A stretch of DNA of 8,859 nt from Chitinophagaceae bacterium. GTDB taxonomy: Bacteria > Bacteroidota > Bacteroidia > Chitinophagales > Chitinophagaceae. The position numbers were made by a program, and so were the translations under genes. Positions 1 to 5,867 of this stretch are shown here, in pieces (position 1 is the first letter of the stretch; every line of letters starts with the position of its first letter). Under the pieces are notes generated by a model. It was not told the origin of the DNA and did not search any database. It saw only the letters and a list, made by a program, of their open reading frames with translations. Location: contig CANHEC010000052.1 of NCBI GenBank assembly GCA_947459455.1, forward strand, positions 1-8,859, given 5' to 3'.

Positions 1-555
1 CGCTGCCAGGAAGCCGAAATCGATGCCATTTTTGATGGCGAGCATTTTCATGTAATGGGCGTGATGGAGCACATAGAGCCTGCAGGTATCCACAGTGGCG
101 ACAGCAATGCCGTGCTGCCAGCCTTTAACCTGACGCCGCTGGAAGTGACCACCATGGAGTATTATGCCGAGAAAATAGCCCGGGCCCTGGACATTCGCGG
201 CCTCATCAATATTCAGTTTGCCATAAAAGACGGTACGGTGTATGTGATAGAAGCCAACCCCCGTGCCAGCCGCACCACACCGTTTATAGCAAAAGCGTAC
301 GGTATTCCGTACCTGAACATTGCTACCAAAATAATGCTGGGCGAAAACAAACTGACCGACTTTACCTACGAGAAAAAGCTGGAGGGTTTTGCTATCAAAG
401 AACCCGTTTTCAGTTTCAATAAATTCCCGGGTGTGAACAAGGAGCTGGGCCCCGAAATGAAGAGCACCGGCGAAGCCATCCGCTTTGTAAAAGACCTGCG
501 GGATCCTTACTTCCGCAAGCTGTACAAGGAGCGGAGCATGAACTTGAGCAAGTAA
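1..555 (+). CDS. carB: Carbamoyl-phosphate synthase large chain, C-terminal part (5' truncated by window)
   Basis: This is the last 184 codons of carB; the gene is open at the window's left edge. CarB joins ammonia from the small subunit, bicarbonate and two ATP into carbamoyl phosphate for pyrimidine and arginine synthesis in the cytoplasm. The visible part is the second (carbamate-phosphorylating) ATP-grasp half: HSGDS at local residues 31-35, the metal ligand Gln in NIQFA (about residue 72), and the E-x-N of the IEANPRASRTTPF block (E84, N86). The conserved FNKFPGV and LGPEMKSTGE segments follow near 139-158. The protein then ends after only about 27 residues, so the C-terminal MGS-like allosteric domain (roughly 130 residues in E. 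coli CarB) is missing. I recall shorter CarB proteins of this kind in other Bacteroidota, so this is probably the natural end rather than damage; the TAA is followed by a clean terminator. Family assignment is near certain. Confidence 0.96.
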   Translation, partial: RCQEAEIDAIFDGEHFHVMGVMEHIEPAGIHSGDSNAVLPAFNLTPLEVTTMEYYAEKIARALDIRGLINIQFAIKDGTVYVIEANPRASRTTPFIAKAYGIPYLNIATKIMLGENKLTDFTYEKKLEGFAIKEPVFSFNKFPGVNKELGPEMKSTGEAIRFVKDLRDPYFRKLYKERSMNLSK

Positions 556-575
556 CCAGCTTTTCAATAGCTTAG

Positions 576-621
576 AAACCTGAACGCGGCACAACGAGCC
601 CGTTCAGGTTTTTTGTTTTTT
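576..621 (+). terminator. Rho-independent terminator after carB
   Basis: An 11-bp perfect stem, AAACCTGAACG (576-586) with CGTTCAGGTTT (601-611), can be lengthened by three GGC/GCC pairs (588-590 with 598-600) past one bulged C, leaving a 7-base loop. T runs at 609-614 and 616-621 follow, broken by one G. It starts 20 bases after the carB stop codon, so it closes the carB transcript and separates it from the downstream signalling genes. The A run opposite the T run is short, so it acts mainly in the + direction. Confidence 0.9.
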
Positions 622-685
622 GAGCCGGGTGCCAAGCTGCGCAAGCAGCCCACCATACTTGATTGACCAACCAACTGTGTAGACC
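622..685 (+). promoter_or_regulatory. Leader region of the sensor kinase gene, with a small GCAA-tetraloop hairpin
   Basis: This 64-base stretch between the carB terminator and the kinase start must hold the promoter or leader of the downstream genes if the terminator works. I see no good match to the Bacteroidota promoter (TTG, about 20 bases, TAnnTTTG), so no promoter is called. The one structure is GCTGC-GCAA-GCAGC (636-649), a perfect 5-bp stem closed by a GNRA-class tetraloop, about 37 bases before the start codon. No Shine-Dalgarno sequence is evident ahead of 686, which is usual in this phylum. Confidence 0.3.
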
Positions 686-3685
686 ATGCAGGTGCCCAAA
701 TGGATGATGGCATATGCCATATGCAGCATGTGGGCCATGCCCTTGCTGCGGGCACAATCTGAGCCGGGCTGGATGTTTCAACCAGTATCGGCTGCGGGCC
801 GTCATACAGCACCCATCACCTGCTTGTTTCAGGATAGTCGCGGTTTCCTGTGGATTGGATCGGAATTTGGGCTCAGTCGCTTTGATGGAAGACAATACAA
901 ACGCTACCAGCAAATAGGCAAGACCGGACTAACTGACCTTAACATCAAATCCATCGTGGAAGATGCCCAGGGCCAGCTTTGGATCGGTACAGAATTTGGC
1001 ATCAACAAACTGAACCCCTACACCGAGACAATCACCCGCTACTATGAGGGAACGGGTGCAGGCCGTGTACCATTCAGGTGGTGCAACGCTTTGTATGTAG
1101 ACCGTGACCAGCAGCTGTGGTTTGCTTCTGAAAAAGGCGTAGCCCGCTATGATGCAGCGGCAGATAGCTTTATCAACTATAGCATCAGTGTATATGGCGC
1201 CGATTTTAAGATCAACAAGTTCATTGTAAGGATGATGGAAGACAGTCGCCGCCGATTTTGGCTGGCCACGTCATACGGAGTGAAGCTTTTCGACAGAGCC
1301 ACCGGCACCTACCAATCGCTGCACACACCCGAAACCAATAGCTCGCTGCGGGAAAACGTCATCTACTCGCTGCACGAAGACAGCCGTGGGGTGATATGGG
1401 CTGGCACCTATGCAGGCGGCCTGCTGCGCTACGATGAAAACAGCAAGCGCTTTGTAAAAGCACCCTGTAGCCGGCAAATGGAAGGCCGACTGGTAGTAAA
1501 CGACCTGCGTGAACTGACATGGGGCCAACGCCGGGTGCTGGCGCTGGCAACCAACGAAGGTTTTTTTTACCTGCCCCACGATACAAGCCGGCTCATGCCG
1601 CTGACCAACGCACCAACCGACCTACTCAACTGTATACTGCCCAGTACCCGGCAGCAGCTTTGGGCGGGCGGCAACAAAGGATTGTACCGCATCAACCTGG
1701 GCCATCCGGCCTATACGTTCGTGCCACAACTCCAGGGCAAGCAAGAACAGTTCTTTCATATCATACCACATGTAAAAAATACTCACCAGTATTTTATTAC
1801 CAAACCGGGCGGTTGGCAGCTATTTGATGCGCCAACCAAAACCCTGACACCCATTGCCCTACCTGCAGCCTACACCAACCTGCTGGGCAACATCAACCAG
1901 TGGCAGTCCGATGAAAACGGCTACTGGTTTACCTCCTCGGAAGGCTTTGGTTACTACGATGTAGGAAAAAACACAGTAACCGACTACAGCTACCTGATAC
2001 TTCAACGCTCTGCTCAAAAGCGGACCTGGCACCTGGCAAAAGACCGACAGGGCAAACTTTGGATCAGTATGCGGCGTTCCGGCATCCTTGTTTTCGACCC
2101 GGCTACGCGACAGTCGACCGTCCTGTTTGGCGATAGCAGCCGCCCCGACAACATTTATGGCCACTCGGTAAATGACCTGCAATATGGCCCTGATGCAAAC
2201 ATCTACTTTACATGCAGAAATGACATGTACGAAGTAAACAGTGCTACCTACCGCTACAAAAAATATGCGGTACAGGACGGCAGCGGGCAAATAGCCATTA
2301 CCAAAATTTCGCCGCGTACTATGGTCTTTTCCAAACAGGGGCAGCTGCTGGTAGCCAGCAATCTTCAGGTGCTGCTGCTTCAAAATGGCCAATGGCAAAA
2401 CCGCTACCCACAGCAGGGATACAGCAGTTTTCTGATTGATAAAATGACAGGTGATGCCTCCGACAATCTTTTCATCTATACCGCAGGCACCGTATTGAAA
2501 ACCAATCCGGCATTTCGCAGCTTCGCCAACCTGCAACAATTAGTAGGCACCAGCATTGCTACCGTGACCGATATACGCCAATACGATGATTCAACCTGGC
2601 TACTGGCGCAGCTTGGTGGCATCGGCATTTTGAAAACCCTTGACACTGAACAGCGCAGCACTGCTCCGGCCCCCATCATCAGCCGGGTGAAGTACGGCAG
2701 CACCGAGCAATATCTGCTTCAGCGTCAGTCAAATCCGCTTCGCTTACATTTTCAGGATGCACTCGAAATAGACATCGCCTCACCGGCCCTTACCAACCAC
2801 GAAGACTGCCAACTCCTTTATAAATTAGATGGCATTGACACGGCCTGGAAGGAAATGCTGCAAACCAGCACTGTGCGATATGATCAACTGGCGCCGGGCC
2901 ATTACACATTCATGGCCAAAACGCTCGAGCCGGATGGCGTAGCTTCCAGCGTTGCATCCTTTCAATTCCAAATTGTGCCGCCGTTTTACAAAACCTGGTG
3001 GTTTTTGCTGCTGGCGGCTGCAGCTGCTTTCGCCACGGTTTTTCTCTACTTCAGGCTACAGCTGCAAAAAGCGCTGGCCATCGAAAAAATGCGTACCAAA
3101 CTAGCTACCGATCTGCACGATGACATCGGGGCTACGCTCAGCTCCATTGCCATGTACAGCGAGGCTGTGCAAAAGCAGGTGAACCCTACGTTACCACATC
3201 TGCAACCGGTATTACAAAAAATGGGCGACAGCAGCCGTACCATGGTAACCGCTATGAGTGATATAGTGTGGGCCATTAACCCCGCCAATGATGCCGGCGA
3301 CAAACTGCTGCAGCGGATGGAAAACTACGCCCGTGACCTATGTGCCATGAAGGAAATACCGTTGTCGTTTACAGCCACCGATAAGTTTCCAGCCATCAAG
3401 CTGAGCCTCGAGCAACGCCGAAACATATATCTTATTTTCAAAGAGGCGCTTAACAATGCTTTGAAGTATGCCGGCGCCAACCACATCCGCATCCATTTTA
3501 CCGAACATGGCAAAGCCTGGCAGCTGGAAATAACCGATGATGGTATTGGGTTTGACACCAGCCGACTGAGCACGGGAAATGGACTAAAGAACATGGAGAA
3601 ACGAGCCAAAGAAATAGCCGGTCATCTGCATATTGCGTCTAAAACAGGCAAAGGCACCAGTATTACCCTCCTTTTCTCTACCTGA
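686..3685 (+). CDS. Sensor histidine kinase with two-component-regulator propellers, Y_Y_Y and HisKA_3 domains
   Basis: A 999-residue membrane sensor kinase. Residues 1-23 look like a signal peptide ending LLRA|Q. The exported part carries fourteen recognisable propeller-blade repeats (pattern xxxxxDxxGxLWIGTxxGLxxxD): strong at about 44-68, 87-110, 133-156, 179-203, 225-250 and 447-471, degenerate at about 271-296, 312-336, 357-380, 402-425, 494-516, 538-566, 581-605 and 624-650. Fourteen fits two seven-bladed propellers. A Y_Y_Y domain follows (about 690-765), then one membrane helix (about 770-788). The cytoplasmic kinase has HisKA_3 with phospho-acceptor H811 in DLHDDIGATLSS and an HATPase with N box FKEALNNALKYA (918-929), DDGIGFD (951-957) and GNGLKNM (964-970). 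There is no fused receiver or DNA-binding domain, so it differs from hybrid polysaccharide sensors; its partner is presumably the response regulator 74 bases downstream. The ligand is unknown. Start 686 is chosen because it gives a basic residue before the hydrophobic core; M7 or M8 are alternatives. Confidence 0.93.
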   Translation: MQVPKWMMAYAICSMWAMPLLRAQSEPGWMFQPVSAAGRHTAPITCLFQDSRGFLWIGSEFGLSRFDGRQYKRYQQIGKTGLTDLNIKSIVEDAQGQLWIGTEFGINKLNPYTETITRYYEGTGAGRVPFRWCNALYVDRDQQLWFASEKGVARYDAAADSFINYSISVYGADFKINKFIVRMMEDSRRRFWLATSYGVKLFDRATGTYQSLHTPETNSSLRENVIYSLHEDSRGVIWAGTYAGGLLRYDENSKRFVKAPCSRQMEGRLVVNDLRELTWGQRRVLALATNEGFFYLPHDTSRLMPLTNAPTDLLNCILPSTRQQLWAGGNKGLYRINLGHPAYTFVPQLQGKQEQFFHIIPHVKNTHQYFITKPGGWQLFDAPTKTLTPIALPAAYTNLLGNINQWQSDENGYWFTSSEGFGYYDVGKNTVTDYSYLILQRSAQKRTWHLAKDRQGKLWISMRRSGILVFDPATRQSTVLFGDSSRPDNIYGHSVNDLQYGPDANIYFTCRNDMYEVNSATYRYKKYAVQDGSGQIAITKISPRTMVFSKQGQLLVASNLQVLLLQNGQWQNRYPQQGYSSFLIDKMTGDASDNLFIYTAGTVLKTNPAFRSFANLQQLVGTSIATVTDIRQYDDSTWLLAQLGGIGILKTLDTEQRSTAPAPIISRVKYGSTEQYLLQRQSNPLRLHFQDALEIDIASPALTNHEDCQLLYKLDGIDTAWKEMLQTSTVRYDQLAPGHYTFMAKTLEPDGVASSVASFQFQIVPPFYKTWWFLLLAAAAAFATVFLYFRLQLQKALAIEKMRTKLATDLHDDIGATLSSIAMYSEAVQKQVNPTLPHLQPVLQKMGDSSRTMVTAMSDIVWAINPANDAGDKLLQRMENYARDLCAMKEIPLSFTATDKFPAIKLSLEQRRNIYLIFKEALNNALKYAGANHIRIHFTEHGKAWQLEITDDGIGFDTSRLSTGNGLKNMEKRAKEIAGHLHIASKTGKGTSITLLFST

Positions 3686-3687
3686 CC

Positions 3688-3708
3688 GCATCACCACAAT
3701 TGGTGAAT
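3688..3708 (+). promoter_or_regulatory. Inverted-repeat element, copy 1 (after the kinase gene)
   Basis: Two bases after the kinase stop codon lies TCACCACAATTGGTGA (3691-3706): 6-bp arms TCACCA and TGGTGA around CAAT. The 21-base stretch 3688-3708 matches 4390-4410 at 18 of 21 positions. It has no T run behind it, so it is a poor terminator. It could be an operator for the adjacent regulator or an mRNA processing/stability hairpin. The rest of the 74-base gap to the regulator shows only CATCTTTG (3730-3737), one base off the TAnnTTTG -7 consensus but with no correctly spaced -33 TTG. Confidence 0.45.
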
Positions 3709-3759
3709 AGAGCTACCAAGCCAGCAAACCATCTTTGCCAATAGCAGGAAAAACCGATC

Positions 3760-4389
3760 ATGCGCATTATCATTTTCGAAGACAACCAAACCTTCAGAGA
3801 AAGCCTCGAGTTTCTCATTGTGACCAGTAGTGATATGGAACTATGCGGCGCTTTTGCCGACACGCATCGCCTGCTACAACGAATGGAAGCGCTGCAACCC
3901 GATGTTGTACTGATGGACATCAATATTCCCGGCAAAAATGGGATTGAAGCCACCCAGGAGATAAAAGCTCACTTTCCAGCCATCAATATCTGCATTCAAA
4001 CCGTATTTGAGGAGGACGACAAAATTTTTGCATCGCTGTGTGCGGGTGCATCGGGTTATATTTTAAAAAACACCGCATCAGACAAAGTGTTGCAAGCCAT
4101 TCGCGAAGTGGCGGCAGGCGGCGCTTTTTTTACACCCTCCATTGCCAAAAGAATATTACTCAATTTTCAAACGCAACCTGCCGGGCAGGCAAGTTTTATA
4201 CAACTGTCTGACAAGGAAAAAGAGGTCTTGAAATTCCTGGTAGAAGGATTGAGCTATAAAATGATTGCCGATCAACTGCAGATCAGCTTTCATACAGTGC
4301 ATTCGCACATCAAAAACATCTATGAAAAGCTGCATGTAAACAGCAAAGGCGAGGCGGTAGCCAAAGCACTCAAGAACAAATTGGTATAG
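3760..4389 (+). CDS. Response regulator, NarL/FixJ family (receiver plus LuxR-type HTH)
   Basis: A 209-residue two-component response regulator, the usual length for the NarL/FixJ family. The receiver covers about residues 1-120: acidic pocket E7/D8 (FEDN), phospho-acceptor D53 in LMDINIPGKNG, the switch Thr at T81 and the conserved K103 in YILKN. The LuxR-type helix-turn-helix covers about 149-206: LSDKEKEVLKFL, then the recognition helix around SFHTVHSHIKNIYEKLHVNSK. HisKA_3 kinases such as the one upstream typically pair with regulators of this class, and the two genes lie 74 bases apart on one strand, so they are very likely cognate. On phosphorylation the regulator should dimerise and bind inverted-repeat DNA; similar inverted repeats flank this gene on both sides (3691-3706 and 4393-4408). 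The targets are not known from sequence; the fibre genes directly downstream are candidates by position only. Confidence 0.95.
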   Translation: MRIIIFEDNQTFRESLEFLIVTSSDMELCGAFADTHRLLQRMEALQPDVVLMDINIPGKNGIEATQEIKAHFPAINICIQTVFEEDDKIFASLCAGASGYILKNTASDKVLQAIREVAAGGAFFTPSIAKRILLNFQTQPAGQASFIQLSDKEKEVLKFLVEGLSYKMIADQLQISFHTVHSHIKNIYEKLHVNSKGEAVAKALKNKLV

Positions 4390-4410
4390 GCATCACCAGA
4401 ATTGGGGATT
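4390..4410 (+). promoter_or_regulatory. Inverted-repeat element, copy 2 (between the regulator and the first fibre gene)
   Basis: Directly after the regulator stop codon, this stretch repeats 3688-3708 with three substitutions. The palindrome here, TCACCAGAATTGGGGA (4393-4408), has one mismatched pair in its arms. A second weak hairpin follows: ACGC (4415-4418) with GCGT (4424-4427), extended by CTG/CAG (4412-4414 with 4430-4432). Neither is followed by a T run, so termination is unlikely. The remaining bases to the fibre start at 4459 show no convincing promoter. The placement of both copies immediately after stop codons could also mean an RNA-level role. Confidence 0.4.
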
Positions 4411-4458
4411 GCTGACGCTTCTGGCGTGGCAGAACTTGTGACCCTGTCTCACTTGTTT

Positions 4459-5844
4459 ATGTACAGATTATTCATACTGATTGTACTATTTGTTACGGTG
4501 TTTGCAAATGCGCAAAATGTAGGTATTGGTACTACTACACCGCTGGCATTACTTCATGTAAGTGATAGCAGTGTATTGTTTACAGGGCCGATTTCTTTGT
4601 CCAATACACCCGGAAATACACCTGTGAGTGGAATGGGAAACAGGATGATGTATTACGCAGCTAAAAGTGCTTTTAGGGTAGGATTTGTAGGCGGTAATGA
4701 TTGGGACAAAGACAGCATTGGTCAATACTCTTTTGCTGCTGGCTATAATCCAAAAGCAAAAGGCACTGTCTCAATGGCCTTTGGGAATTCTACCAAAGCA
4801 TTAGAATTTGGCGCAGCCGCCTTTGGATCTTTCACAACCGCTATGGGTCAATATGCGACAGCCATGGGATTTGGCACGACAGCCATGGGTCAAGCTTCAA
4901 CTGCCACTGGAACTGGTACGACAGCCATGGGTCAAGGTTCAATTGCTACAGGAGAATCCACGATTGCTATTGGACAAGCTTCAACTGCTATGGGATATCA
5001 AACCATATCATCCGGAGACTTTTCGACGTCAATTGGGTATACAAGTAAAGCATCAGGATTTGCATCAACTGCCATTGGAGCAGAGGCAACTGCATCCGGC
5101 GACTATGCAACCTCAATTGGACTTGGCACGGTTGCAAGAGCATTAGGTTCTATAGCATTGGGTATTTATAACGACTCTATAAGTACCAGCCCAAATAGTG
5201 CTGGCCCAACCAGCCCGATTTTTATTATCGGTAATGGCGTTCATAAAAATGCTCGGAGCAATGCTATAACTGTTTTGAGAAATGGAAATACAGGCATCGG
5301 AAAAAATGACCCTGCTGCCAAATTACACATCAATGGCAATGGCTCATTAAACCAACTTATTTTGGAAAACAATACAGAAAATATTGTATTGCGGTTAAGC
5401 AACGATGGTGGTGGAAGTGGAGCGTATATCGGTACAAGTTCCAATCATTCTTTTTCCTTGGTAAGCAGCAATACAGTTCGTGCTGTAATTACCAGTACTG
5501 GTATTGTTGATGTAAAAAATAACCTTACGGTACAAAATGGTAAAGGCATCATTCGGAATGTAGACGGTACACAACAGAAAAAACTAACTACCAATGTTGC
5601 GGTGACTGGCGGTTTTAATGCTGGCGAAACCAAAACTTTTGGGATCACGTGGCCAGAAACTTTTGGAGGCACACCCGAAGCATTTGTAGGAAATGTAGTA
5701 AGTGGTACAGGTGGTTGGGCTGAGATGGTGCTTACTATTGGTACTGTTAATGCCAGCGGTGCCATCCTGTATGTGTACAATCCAATAACTACTGCAGTCA
5801 ATCCTAGTTTTTCTATAAAAATCATCGGCATTGGCCCACAATAA
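4459..5844 (+). CDS. Secreted fibre-like surface protein with YadA-type head repeats (first of three)
   Basis: A 461-residue secreted protein. The ATG at 4459 is preferred over an upstream in-frame TTG at 4402, because it puts a classic signal peptide at the N-terminus (MYRLFILIVLFVTVFANA, cleavage before Q19). The mature protein opens with QNVGIGTTTP, as in both downstream fibre proteins. Residues about 88-236 are YadA/Hep_Hag-like head repeats with 7- and 14-residue periodicity (TTAMGQ, STAMGY, STAIGA, TSIGLG), expected to form a trimeric left-handed beta-roll. Residues about 279-350 (GIGKNDPAAKLHINGNG through YIGTSSNHSFSLV) are a diverged copy of the collar module that starts the mature part of the next two proteins. 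The last ~85 residues (GETKTFGITWPETFGG...) resemble in pattern the beta-sandwich, H-lectin-like ends of some tail fibres; this is a guess. There is no YadA membrane anchor, S74 chaperone or clear type IX sorting domain. Likely an adhesin or fibre subunit. Sampled stretches are markedly more AT-rich than in the next two genes. Confidence 0.82.
   Translation: MYRLFILIVLFVTVFANAQNVGIGTTTPLALLHVSDSSVLFTGPISLSNTPGNTPVSGMGNRMMYYAAKSAFRVGFVGGNDWDKDSIGQYSFAAGYNPKAKGTVSMAFGNSTKALEFGAAAFGSFTTAMGQYATAMGFGTTAMGQASTATGTGTTAMGQGSIATGESTIAIGQASTAMGYQTISSGDFSTSIGYTSKASGFASTAIGAEATASGDYATSIGLGTVARALGSIALGIYNDSISTSPNSAGPTSPIFIIGNGVHKNARSNAITVLRNGNTGIGKNDPAAKLHINGNGSLNQLILENNTENIVLRLSNDGGGSGAYIGTSSNHSFSLVSSNTVRAVITSTGIVDVKNNLTVQNGKGIIRNVDGTQQKKLTTNVAVTGGFNAGETKTFGITWPETFGGTPEAFVGNVVSGTGGWAEMVLTIGTVNASGAILYVYNPITTAVNPSFSIKIIGIGPQ
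4873..4998 (+). repeat. Three 42-bp tandem units coding YadA-type head repeats
   Basis: Units 4873-4914, 4915-4956 and 4957-4998 each code 14 residues, two 7-residue turns. The first two are close at DNA level (both contain ACGACAGCCATGGGTCAAG), the third is more diverged but keeps CAAGCTTCAACTGC. Shorter cousins of the 21-base half-unit occur just upstream (from about 4837). Unit length is a multiple of three, so gain or loss of units would lengthen or shorten the beta-roll without a frameshift. Confidence 0.75.
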
Positions 5845-5867
5845 TTAAGGCGAGGTGAAAAAGTGCT

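Noticed and set aside
709..724. Palindromes GGCATATGCC and GCATATG-C-CATATGC as a possible operator
   Set aside because: They fall within the signal-peptide codons of the kinase, where Met, Ala, Tyr and Ile codons readily make such sequence; nothing else supports a site.
1859..2539. Open frame of 226 codons on the - strand inside the kinase gene
   Set aside because: It lies wholly opposite the propeller coding region, resembles no family and has no start context; a shadow of a well-supported gene.
3730..3737. CATCTTTG as a -7 promoter element for the regulator gene
   Set aside because: One base off the consensus and no TTG at the proper 19-21 base spacing, so not called as a promoter.
4402..4458. 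N-terminal extension of the first fibre gene from a TTG at 4402
   Set aside because: It would add 19 polar or mixed residues ahead of a perfect signal peptide and overlap the inverted-repeat element; the ATG at 4459 gives a normal secreted protein.
4873..4998. Short repeats as a CRISPR array
   Set aside because: The units are contiguous, in frame, and code a YadA-type protein repeat; there are no unique spacers.
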